Below, in pieces: positions 54,667-64,000 of a stretch of DNA of 64,000 nt. Source of the stretch: Favolaschia claudopus (lineage: Eukaryota; Basidiomycota; Agaricomycetes; Agaricales; Mycenaceae); NCBI GenBank assembly GCA_037176885.1, contig JAWWNJ010000098.1, forward strand, positions 310,001 through 374,000, read 5' to 3'. Below the pieces are notes generated by a model. The model was not told the origin of the DNA. It searched no databases and saw only the letters and a list, made by a program, of their open reading frames with translations. Every line of letters begins with the position of its first letter. Position 1 is the first letter of the stretch. Position numbers and translations under genes: made by a program.

Positions 54667-55760
54667 CCTAGAGTATATTAGAGACTACAAGGACTGTGAG
54701 TAGAAAGTAGAAAGTAAAGTAAAGGTATACGCACGCTAGTCGACGTGGGGAACAAGTGACTAGCGGGCAGCAAGCAGTATATAAGGTAGTGAAGGGGATG
54801 GTGATGGCGATGCGACGGTACGGGTGCAAAGGATGAGAACCCTGAGATTTGGAACCTCCCACGGTCAATGTGCTGCTGACATAAGGGGTGCGGGCTTCTC
54901 CACACCTTAGTTAGGCAGGCCTAAATTTTTTTGCGGGTCTGACCATTTTAGGAAATAAGGCTTATAGCTGTTTTACGGATTTTGTCCGGTTTTTGATCGG
55001 GTGGGGCATTTCGTTTCTTGTTTACACCTGTATGCCTCTGAGTCGCCGTATGGCTCCACTCTGACCTCAGATTGGGCTATTTCCAGCATTTTGCTCCACC
55101 AGTGAATGCAGTGGGGCTGCGGTGGAGCGGTTGAACTGCCTCCGGCTCCTCGGCGAGGGTATGCACCAGCAATCACAGGTAAACAACTTTTGAAGAACCC
55201 CACTCCATCAAAAACCGGACAAAAACCGTAAAACAGCTGTAATTTGACCCTTAATATAGGCACCCTTAATAAACCCTTAAAACCGCGGTTTGCTACTTAA
55301 TCGGGAATGTTTGATGGTATTGCTAATAGATAATCCTCCCGTCACACTGTCAAGCGGCATATGCCGCTCCTCTTATAATTTTCCCACCATCGCGCGGTTG
55401 CGCAAAATTGGCGCAAAAGATAAGGTTTGGTCCCCTGGTCCTGCGTTATAACCTGTGTGGTCAATCAAAAACTGCACAAGTATGGGACAGGACTCAGGCT
55501 GTAAAGCAACACGCAGCTCAGAGGCACATGAGAGACAGCTCGCTGCCGAAATCCGCAACGAAGATATACATACTAATCGGAAGTACTCGCCAGGGCTGCT
55601 TCAAGATCTGGCAAAGAAAAGAAGTTGCCGTGATTCCAATATATCGCCATATCCGATTTTCTCGAAGTCTGTCAGGTATGGCTAGCGTTGCTGATCTGCA
55701 TCGCAGTATTTATGTATAGCGTGCCCTGGATCCCGTTGTTCATTCTCTCACTCCCTCCAC
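54667..55760. other. Upstream region of the DUF6534 gene
   Basis: Contains the second copy (54736-54763) of the 28-bp direct repeat starting CTAGTCGACGTGGGGAAC. An inverted pair also lies here: GTTTTACGGATTTTGTCCGG (about 54970) and CCGGACAAAAACCGTAAAAC (about 55220). No coding domain seen. Confidence 0.4.
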
Positions 55761-55764
55761 CGAT

Positions 55765-57538
55765 ATGTCGACCACTGCGCTCGATTCGACGTACGGCGCC
55801 TGGTTTATTTCTCTCCTTCTGGAGACAATTTTGTATGGAATGGGTATTCTTCAGACGTGGAACTATTTTGCGGCTCGCGCGACGGACCCCAGAGCTGTGC
55901 AGGCAACGGTACATGGCCATCGCGACCAAATCGCGACTGCCCCCTCCTTGTAACTGATGCGATCAAATGCTAGGTTGCTGTCGTCTTGTGCGGCCCTTCT
56001 CAGTGCTCGTCTTGTCGAATCCTCACGTACTTTTGTCAGTTTTCTGGAGACTGTCCAAGTCATATTCTTCTCCATTTCCTCGTACTCTCGGTTCGTCCGG
56101 AACTTCGGGGAGATTCAGGTTGAATTGCTTTGGTGCGCTCTATTCCTCTCTTCAATAGGCTTGTAACTGATGTGGGAATGTGGATTGAAGGGAGGATTCC
56201 GTAAGTTACGCTGTGAGTTACTCCGTAGTCGTTTGCTCATACTTTTACTCGACATAGCTACAACTTCTTGCTGCAGCACGTCGTCCACTTCTGTTCAGTC
56301 GTAAATCTTGCTGACCTCCGCCTCTAGTATCTTTCCGCTTTCATTGTGCAAATGTGAGATTTGAATCTGGATCGGTATTCGTGAGGCTTATCGAGTCGAC
56401 CCGCAGTTATTTCGCGAGCCGTATTCATAGATGTTAGTCACTTCAACCCCTTGCTTGTTCCGTCCCCAACGATCATCTTTCTCTCAGTGACCGAGGCGAG
56501 GAAGCCACTCAGCCTCTCTGCATTGGGAATTTACATCATTGTGAGTGCTGTTGCTACCGTATGATGGAGTGGGTCACTGAGTCTGCTTGCCATAGCTCTT
56601 GTTATCGATTACCCAGATCGGTACGTGCATGCCTTTTCTTCAAGCGGTATTTCTAATGCATTCGTAACACAGTCGCGGGCATCATTCAGACAGTCTGGTC
56701 GTATGTCTCGATCCGTGCTTCGCTGTCCCTGGTTTATCCTTACTGAATACGATGTTCAACATAGATACGAGCTGCGCAGTTTCCTTAAACTCGGAACGAC
56801 CAAAGTATGTATAGTTCTATAGTTCCCTCCGAGCGTTGATCAGGTGACTTATATATGATTCCAGGCTATTACTACGCTTCAATCCGCCGCGTCATTGGCT
56901 TGCGACATGCTCATCACAACCTACCTCTGCTTGTTTCTCAAAAGCCAGAAGGGCGAGATGATGAAGTAAGTTTGCTTCTCTTTTATCCCAAACACCATTC
57001 TACATCCAACAGGACGAACTCGATGATGGACCTGCTCATATACGACGCTATCAATCGCGGTGTACTCACCGCCTTGTCGTCCGGCGTCAATATGGTCTTG
57101 GTAAGTCCGCTCCGAGCTCGTCGTGAAGCACCCGCCCAGGATTTAACTAACGTCGGCGTCGGTGTTTTTCAGTTTCTCGCAGTCCCCGACACGTTCTGGT
57201 TCTTCCTCGGTCTCGCTCCCAGCAGTAAACGTTCGTATCTATCATTTCATACCCTATTCAACCTCCATATTCCGTGGCCGCTTGTAGTGTACATGAACAG
57301 CATGATGGCGACGTATGTCCCGTTCCGTTTGCTCCCATACCTTATGACTGCTGTATTAATCTACTACAGACTCAACAGACGCCAACACTTCCGCGAGGCT
57401 ATTGACTACAACGATAAAGGATGGAACTCCATCCCGATGGGGACATTGGCCTCAAATGCAGGGGGTGCGAAAGTCGGTCATCATGGGCAGGGACAAGCGT
57501 CGTCGGCGTCGTGGAGTTTGCCGAGACCGTTTCGGTAG
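55765..57538 (+). CDS. DUF6534-domain multi-pass membrane protein
   Basis: Start MSTTALDSTYGAWFISLLLE (55765) is the typical N-terminus of this agaricomycete family. Further exons join in phase to give FFLETVQVIFFSISSYSRFV, then LQLLAAYLSAF (using an inferred GC-AG intron) and YFASRIHRL, then KPLSLSALGIYIILLLS and AITTLQSAASLACDML. The diagnostic DUF6534 block is MMDLLIYDAINRGVLTALSS / FLAVPDTFWFFLGLAPSSK / LYMNSMMATLNRRQHFREA (about 57014-57410). The tail is Gly/Ser-rich. About ten short introns (45-60 bp) and roughly seven hydrophobic segments are inferred. Stop at 57536-57538. The role of the family is unknown; membrane location follows from the hydrophobic segments. I see no certain lesion, but the exon 3 border near 56140-56270 is unclear. 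Confidence 0.8.
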
Positions 57539-57539
57539 G

Positions 57540-57935
57540 GGATGCCTCTTCTGTCGTTACCGTCTGAAGCTCTCTTCAAAGGTGGATATCAATGCCAAAC
57601 GGGACGAATTCCCTGGTTGCGCCTGAGTCCGACGCATTCACAACTTGGGACCTGGATAAAAAGTACATTGGCCGCGCCGCTCGTTGTTCAAGCTTCATCA
57701 TGCATGAATACCCGTATTGGATTCGTATATACAAATTCGAATACCATAGTCTGTATACACTCGTACTAGTGCTTCGAAGCACCGCCGTCGTCTGAATGGC
57801 CTTGCGTACATCCGAGTCGGTGGTCGAAGAAGGGTCGGAGAGATGGGAAATGTTCAAGATGGGCCCGGAATCCCGGAAAGTTCGCAATTCGGGGATTGAA
57901 CAGGATATTGAAAATACCAGGAAGACGAGCCAGCA
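57540..57935. other. Downstream region of the DUF6534 gene
   Basis: No gene recognised. Short ORFs on both strands lack domains. Confidence 0.35.
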
Positions 57936-57937
57936 TT

Positions 57938-58342
57938 GATGGGGAAGCTTGCTTCCAGCTATCTACAAAACACTGGAGCGCTCCGAAAAAAAGTTCCCAT
58001 TGATGCGATGACGTCAATTGCCATATGAGGTAGGCACTGCCGGATCCATTGCGTCGACGGCTGGCGCGTCAGGGCGGGGTTGCAGCCTATGCTCTTGATT
58101 GGACATCCCGTTGGCGGCCATGGTAATCATGAGCCGCTTGTGTGCAGGAGGGATGTAGCGGAAGGTATTGTAGGGCATGGTAGGCGAGAGAGACGTTCCA
58201 GGAGCAATGACGAAAGGGCGAGTGTCGTTGGAGAGAGTGGAGCGGGCTGGCCGAATTAGGCAGGAGCTGTCAAAAACCGTTGTGTGAACTTTTTTTCGGA
58301 GCGCTCCAGTGTTTTGTACATAGCTGTCAAGCTTTCCCATTC
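57938..58342. repeat. Inverted repeat with ~55-bp arms (405 bp)
   Basis: Left arm 57938-57995 and right arm 58286-58342 are inverted copies sharing ACAAAACACTGGAGCGCTCC and an oligo-A/oligo-T tract. Arms begin ATGGGGAAGC and ATGGGAAAGC. Interior is non-coding. It could be a MITE, but no target duplication is evident. Confidence 0.65.
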
Positions 58343-58520
58343 ATCGGTATAAGGCTCCAGAATGCAGATGCTTACAAATGTCCGTCCAGATGCTTTGTAA
58401 GCACTGTTCCAGGAGTCCTGAGTCCGTGGCCTCGGACTTCGGGAACGGCCGTCACTGTCATTGTCATGTGACTTCGGACTGCGCGCCGAATGATCAGAGT
58501 GAAGCTAGTGAAGTCTAGTG

Positions 58521-58797
58521 TGATAGAATACAAGTAAGTATTAACTCAGTCGTGGAGGAAACGACTCGTGTATTATATACCTGATAGAATACAAGTAAGT
58601 ATTACTACCAGGAGAATCAGTAAACTGTAGGGACTGTAAGTAAGGATTCACATACCTCAGTCGTGGAGGAAACGACTGAGGAATGTGACGGTGACACGAT
58701 ACTACATAAGGAGCGTGTGACGCATAACTCTAACGGATAGCGAGTTGGAATATTAAGGAATGTAAGGTAAGTAAACGGAATAATAAATACTTCAACA
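58521..58797 (-). repeat. Putative copia 3' LTR (277 bp)
   Basis: On the minus strand, a polypurine tract TTGAGGGGGAG is followed directly by TGTTGAAGTATTTATTATTC, the usual start of a copia LTR. The segment ends CTATCA, giving TG...CA borders. It contains two direct copies of a GAGTCGTTTCCTCCACGACT-like phrase and of ATACTTACTTGTATTCTATC. The 5' LTR is not in the window because the element's upstream part is missing. Confidence 0.65.
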
Positions 58798-58859
58798 CTC
58801 CCCCTCAACGAGCATCCGGTCGGGGAGCCATGCCCAACATCTTGACGAGAGTCTTGTGG

Positions 58860-61800
58860 CGTGGTGCCGACAATGGTTTCGTGAATAAGTCGGCAACATT
58901 CACTTCCGTAGGGACGTAAACATGCAGCGATGGAGGACTGCTTCACGGATCCACCAGATGGCAATGTGGACGTGCTTCGTTCGAGCGGTGACTTCATCAG
59001 TATTGACAATCATCCGGATGGTGGAAGTATTGTCGATAGAAAGGGAAGTCGGTCCGGAAGGTAGTAGGAAACCAAGCTCGAACAGAAGAGAGCGGAGCCA
59101 CATGATTTCACGCCCGACATGTGTGCCAGCGTAGAGCTCGGCTTCGCCAGTCGAAAGAGCCGTGGAAGTTTGCTTCTTCGCTGACCAAGCGATTAAGCTG
59201 GATCCGATGAAGACAGCATACCCAGATATGGATCGGGCGTGATCCTTCGAGTTTGCGAAATCTGAATCGCTGAAAGCGTGAAGGGTAAGGTCTTCATTGC
59301 CGCCTAGAACAAGGACAGAGTCGCGTGTGGTTTTGAGATGTGCGAGGATCCGTTTAACGGCTTCCCAATGAGCTTCACCGGGGTTGGAGCTAAATTGCGA
59401 TACGGCCTGGACTGCCTTCGTAATGTCTGGACGGCATTGAACAGCGGTATGCATAAGCGAACCAACGCGTGCTGGTAGGGAACGTTGGCCATGCGCTGGA
59501 GTTCTTCCGAAGTCTGAGAAGATTGAGACTTGGAAAGCGGAGCGGCGACGTGTTGACTGGCGAGTATACGGGCCGTGCATCCTCCATGCGATACCGAGCC
59601 ACAATCGAGTCAATATAGAAGCGATGAGACAAGGAGATGGTGCGGTTCGCACGATCACGCAGGATTTCGAGGCCAAGAATGGATTTTGACTCTCCCAAGT
59701 CCTTGATTCGGACATGCTCGGAAATCTGCTTCTTTAAAAGTTTGACCTCTGCAACAGAGGAGCAGAATAATCCAAGATCATCAACGTGGGCGCTGATGAT
59801 GGAAATAGCCTTCTCCAGGGGACGAATATAGACGCACGGATCAGCAATGCACACCCCGGAAACCAATCTTGACCAAAATGGAACGTAACCTTTGGTACCA
59901 GTGAAGTGCGGCTTGCTTTAACCCGTAAATTCCCCTTTTCAGGAGACAGACATAGTCCTCCTTTCCACGAACACGATGGCCCTGAGGCTGTCGCATGTAG
60001 ATAGGTGGCTCGTCTGGATCCGTCTCGCTGTTGAGAAAGGCGGAGTCGACGTCTACAACGTGGAATTCCCAGTCCAGCTTTGCAGCTAGGGTTAGGAGGT
60101 AACGAAGCGACTCTGACTTCACAACAGGAGCAAAAGACATCGAAAAATTGATACCTGGGCGCTGGGGGTGTACCCTGAGCACATAGACGAGCTTTGTACC
60201 GAGTGATGGCACCAGTACTGTCGTGCTTCAAGGCATAGACCCAGAGCGAACCAAGCGGAGTGACACCGGGAGGTGGTGGGACAAGTTCCCATGTACCCAT
60301 CCTCGCAATGCTATCGAGCGCGACTTCCATCGCGCTCTCCCACTCGGAACGATCGGGCGATTCCATCGCTTCCTTGTAGTTGCGAGGAACTTCGCCGGGA
60401 CCAATGATATGAGCGTACTCAAATTCGTCCCAGGATTCCGCGAAAGCAGAATCTTCCGGCGCACGGTCAGGGTCCTCTGGAGCTGGCGCTGCTGCTAAGC
60501 CTGAATTAAGGTTTGCGGCGGCGGCCTTGAGCTCAGCGGCTTCCCGGATACGGGTAGATGGGTCGCGCGGAGGTGGTAGAGGACGAGGTTGACGAGGTGC
60601 CCGGGGTTTAGGTTGTGACACGACATCCGCAGGGTCCAGCCGGAGCAGGAGGGGATGGTGCACGAGGAGGTACCGGATTGGCAGTTGGAGGCGTAGAAGT
60701 GGAGGAAGGAGGGCTGTAATCATCATCATCAGCTTCGGTCGAAGACGATTTGAGAGAAGAATATTTGTATGAGTGTATCTCCCCCTCAGCCCGAAATTCC
60801 CCACAATTTGAGTTGTCATCGAATTTGATATGAGGCGACGATCCGAAGGTACGCTTTGAGGGGCGATAAACCTTCCAAGCCTTGCGATCATCCGGGTAGC
60901 CAACAAAAATAACCGATTCGCCGCGATGGTCGAACTTTTTGCGATTAGGATTGTCATTATAGAGGTAAGCCCTGGAACCGAAACGGTGAAAAGACCTGTC
61001 CTTCGGCTGTTTGCGGTTGGGAAGCGGATGGAGAAAGGGGTACGAAGGTCGAGAGCGCTGTGTGGGTTACGGTTTTTGACATAGACCATGTAATTGCTGG
61101 CCTCAGCCCACATGCTAAGCGGCAGGTCGGCGTCGATGAGGACGGTGCGAACGCGGTCAAAAATAGACCTAAACTGACGTTCGGCAACACCTAAGGCTCC
61201 AACCTTTTAGTTTTCGTTTACGCCCGAGGGCAAAACAAACGGAAACGGTTCTAAACGTTTAGAAAAACCTTTTTAATCGTTTTTAAACGGATGTTGGGGC
61301 GGCCCGGAGCGGCATGGCTCAAATCAACGAGATCCACTTCTCAAAATTGACTGAAAGGTATCAAACCAGTTGAACAATGTTTGAATGACTTACACACTGT
61401 GAAACTCATCGCTGGTCCATGTTTCATTTTGCTCAGCGGGCACCAAGATGTCGCGCCGTCTCGAAGCCGAAGATTCTGCCGCCCTTGAGGCACCGACTTG
61501 ATGATCCTGACACTCAGGATCAACCAAGAATCAATGCCGGTATCAACTTGCATGGAACGGCAGCTTACGGGATCTTTCCGCACATTGATCTGGCTGATGT
61601 AAGTAAGTAACCGTTTAACCGTTTATTTTATTTTTGTTTACCGTTTGTCGACCTCGGCAAAACAAACGAAAAAAGAAACGGATACAACAGTTTAAAACGT
61701 TTGCGAACGGAAACGGTTGGAGCCTTAGCAACACCGTTCTGTTCAGGAGTACGTGGAGCGCTGGTTTTGAGCTGAATACCACGTGCCTCCAAGAACCGCT

Positions 61801-62640
61801 TCAGGTCTTCGTTGATAAATTCACCCCCATTATCGACGTGCCAGACCTTAAGCTTGCGGACCTGTCTCACGCTCGACCATCTCCAACCACTCCTTGAATG
61901 CAGCTACTGCATCACTCTTGTGACGCAGGTTAAAACATCCAAATCCAGCGAGAGCAGTCATCGGTGAAAGCGAGGGCATATTTCGATCCGTTCAGAGTAC
62001 GGACTGGAGCAGTCCAAAGATCTGAATGAACGTGATCGAGAATATGTTCGGCATTTTCCTCTTCCGAAGGAGGAAAAGAGGCACGAGTCATCTTGCCCTC
62101 CATGCAAGATTGACATACCGGCGGCTCAGCATTGAGTTCCGCCGTAGATAGTTTCACACCTGAAATGTGACCCTTCCGAACGAGAGCGCGCAGCGCAGGG
62201 TAGACTAGATGCCCTAGACGCTGATGCAGCTCCTCAAGCTTTGAGGTCGGAGGTCGAGACGAGGTGGAAAAAGAATTCTCCGTCGACGAGGAGGAATCGA
62301 GGTGATAGAGGCGATCGCTGCCGAGAGTGGCGGTCAGAATAACCTTCTCGGACGAAATGAGGTTGCGGATGAGCTTGCCACTGTCACCCTTCTCAAAGGT
62401 AACACAGCGTCCACCGCCAAAGACGGTGTAACAGTCCGCCTGATCAAGCCGCGACACTGATATAAGCGTCGGCTGAGAGTCAGGGACATAACAGGTATCT
62501 TTCAACCTGAGTCGGACGTTACCACCCTTAGGATGGGACGCTAGTAGCTGTGCTTCACCGCGACCCTCGATTTTCCTCGAACCGTTGCCGAACCACCCAT
62601 AAGAGGCTGTTTTTGAATCACAACTTGGTCCAAACAGTGG
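58860..62640 (-). pseudogene. Copia pol (protease tail, integrase, RT, RNase H), many frameshifts
   Basis: The 5' part has YGWFGNGSRKIEGRGEAQLL (protease end), then the zinc-binding pre-integrase segment (LHQRLGHL ... CQSCMEGKMTR) and the integrase start HILDHVHSDLWTAPV. A frameshift after WIWMF leads to VWHVDNGGEFINEDL and RTPEQNGVA, where the MITE is inserted. The other side gives SMWAEASNYMVYVKNRN. A proline-rich linker follows, then RT (EWESAMEVALDSI, DVDSAFLN, IYGLKQA, and the catalytic motif as HVDDL) in three successive frames. RNase H follows with AFSDSDFANSKD and STGEAELYAG. Stops and shifts in nearly every domain show it is long dead. Confidence 0.9.
61192..61727. mobile_element. 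hAT-type MITE (536 bp) in the copia integrase
   Basis: Both ends read TAAGGCTCCAACC inward. The 8-bp duplication GCAACACC is perfect (61184-61191 and 61728-61735). Ignoring the insert and one duplication lets the integrase frame continue. Subterminal AAACGG/CGTTT words (including GGCAAAACAAACG near both ends, in direct orientation) are present. No transposase inside. Confidence 0.93.
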
Positions 62641-62644
62641 GGCA

Positions 62645-62930
62645 GATGCATGGAAAATGATTAATGTTTTTGCATATTCTGTTGAATTTGGGATATTTCC
62701 CTGCCTCTGTGCACTTTAATTGCCCATCTAACATCTTTCTGAGGGGAAAAGGCCGGGTTTGATTGGAATTTCCATAAAAGGTAAGAAAATTGATCTTGCC
62801 GCAACTGTAGCCAACGGCTCAGAGGGGTTTTTCCAAAGCTGCATTTTGGACATCGTAGATGCACCCCATTACATAGCAATAACATCTAAACACTCTTCCT
62901 AACATTTTCTGAACACTCGTCAGCTAGAGT
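62645..62930 (-). repeat. Fragment related to the 51326-53074 element
   Basis: Near 62812 the minus-strand sequence begins TACAGTTGCGGCAAGATC, close to the end of the 1749-bp element. Neighbouring phrases (CAGAGGGG.TTTTTCCAA, TGCACCCCAT) resemble that element's right part. It abuts and probably truncated the copia protease region. Confidence 0.45.
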
Positions 62931-62935
62931 ATTTG

Positions 62936-63282
62936 ACTGTCTGGACAACACCGCGGGCAACGTGGCTCGTTAAATGATTAATTAAAATTGAATTTATTTT
63001 TAAATTTTTCCCAGCGATGACAAAATCACTACTGAGACGGCCCAAGACGAGAGGTTATCAGTCGAATGGTAAGAGAGGGGTGTAAGAGTGCTCTGAAGGT
63101 CATTTGAAGCTCTGGCGCAATGGGCAGCGCGGAAATTAGAAAATTGTTCTGAGCTGGGCTCAAGCCGGCTTGAGCTTGATCCGAGCCACGTGGAGCCACC
63201 TTGGTAACGGCTGGCTCAGCTCGGCTTAAAATAGCTCGGCTCTATCGGCTCAGCCGAGCTGAGCCGAGCCGCGGCAACACTA
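62936..63282 (-). repeat. GGCTC-rich element, copy 2
   Basis: Reverse-complement homologue of 7020-7368, ending (read inward from 63282) TAGTGTTGCCGCGGCTCGGC. The far end again shows CCGCGG and an AT-rich patch. No 8-bp duplication of the right flank ACCTGGCA was found on the left, so the other end may be missing. Confidence 0.65.
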
Positions 63283-63284
63283 AC

Positions 63285-64000
63285 CTGGCAACATGAACTT
63301 CAGATTTAAGCCCACAAATACAACAATGGTAAAAATGTGATTTGTATGCCGGAGTACCGACCACAAATTAACAATATCAATATTGCGCTGTTGTTTGGGG
63401 CATAATTCGGCCGGATTCTTTTCACGCACATAATCTACTGTTGTGAACAAAGCTTTACTTATGCCGGGCAATGACGTTCTGAAGGATGAACCACCAATCA
63501 AGTTTTTGAATTTCCACTCAGAACCATAGTCTCTCTATACAGACACTAACTGAGCAACATTGATATCATTTATTTTCATCACCTCGTCACAGCAGCTGTT
63601 TGCAAACTAATGGCACCATTAACAACCCCTCGTCGAGAATCTGCCCCTCTGTACCGTGTATGAAAAGGAGAACTATATTTTTCGCTTCCGTTAAGCAGCT
63701 TTGGGCAGGATCAAATCACCCGTGCACCATCAGTTGAAAAGGTGCGTCAATGGTCATCAGTTGCAATCAATCTGGATCAATCGGGATCAGGCTGGATCAC
63801 TCGGAAGAACATCCTATCACTCGGAGCATGCCAATCTTGACGTGCGCACGTCAAGGGCAGTGACGCCATCAAAACGCTCTCGATTATTGCTTTTCGGTGA
63901 CGGCTCTGATAAAAGGGGGAGCAAGCTCCCCCAATTAGATTTATGCCGCGTACCGTTTTACGATTCGCTTGTACCTTTAGTCCAAGCTGAAGATTGAAAC
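63285..64000. other. Anonymous region to the window end
   Basis: No gene recognised. Short ORFs at 63280-63501 (minus) and 63701-63997 (plus) have no domain. GGATCA words recur near 63760-63800. Confidence 0.35.

Larger units (their letters stand above)
58521..62640 (-). mobile_element. Degenerate, 5'-truncated Ty1/copia retrotransposon
   Basis: Minus-strand order: protease tail (about 62640), GAG-pre-integrase, integrase, RT, RNase H, polypurine tract, LTR. Gag and the 5' LTR are missing. The integrase is split by the hAT MITE at 61192-61727. Confidence 0.85.

Noticed and set aside
62936..63282. Complete hAT MITE with 8-bp duplication
   Set aside because: Only one end has a TAGTGTTGCC terminus and the flank ACCTGGCA is not repeated on the other side.
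1..64000. CRISPR arrays, bacterial operons, phage or plasmid features
   Set aside because: Introns, repeat types and protein families are eukaryotic (fungal); no regularly spaced repeats were seen.

Overview
The window is a transposon-dense accessory region of a filamentous fungus. It most likely comes from a basidiomycete of the Agaricomycetes. The evidence is short introns of about 45-60 bp with GT-AG borders, a multi-exon DUF6534 membrane-protein gene, a zinc-ribbon/alpha-kinase gene, NACHT/NLR-like debris, and a mix of hAT, PIF/Harbinger, Ty3, Ty1/copia, LINE and TA-flanked MITE sequences. All assignments come from reading translated motifs and repeat borders; no database search was possible.

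Layout. 1-4.6 kb: MITEs and anonymous sequence. 4.6-6.9 kb: a frame-broken tandem GATA-like zinc-finger reading frame, a small unknown ORF, and a LINE endonuclease fragment on the minus strand. 7-11.2 kb: nested MITEs (a TA-flanked element inside an 8-bp-TSD element), then a truncated DUF6534 gene. 11.2-23.6 kb: mostly anonymous sequence with a 163-bp tandem duplication, a NACHT-family fragment, several MITEs and micro-hairpins. 23.6-29.1 kb: a Ty3 integrase scrap joined to a class-II histone-deacetylase scrap, then a complete-looking autonomous hAT element (24866-28955) with matching 8-bp target duplications, TIRs and an open 10-exon transposase. 29.5-31.8 kb: an alpha-kinase-like gene whose catalytic motifs are eroded. 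32.5-36.3 kb: a frame-broken LINE ORF1 followed by a truncated Ty3/gypsy RT-RNase H. 40.5-46 kb: the remains of a PIF/Harbinger locus (transposase plus Myb/SANT-like partner gene), each gene split by a different MITE. 46.8-54.7 kb: a dense MITE field. 55.8-57.5 kb: the best host-gene candidate, an apparently intact DUF6534 protein. 58.5-62.6 kb: a degenerate copia element, itself split by a hAT-type MITE.

How the parts fit. At least six elements have perfect 8-bp target duplications (hAT type). About a dozen have TA duplications (Tc1/mariner/pogo type), for which no transposase gene was seen here. The intact hAT has terminal sequence TAGTGTTGCCGGGAGCTG. Related TAGTGTT ends are found on three non-autonomous sequences in the window, which makes it a candidate driver for them. 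Several insertions can be read as precise events: conceptually removing the insert and one target copy lets the host reading frame resume. This allows a relative chronology of transposition to be worked out.
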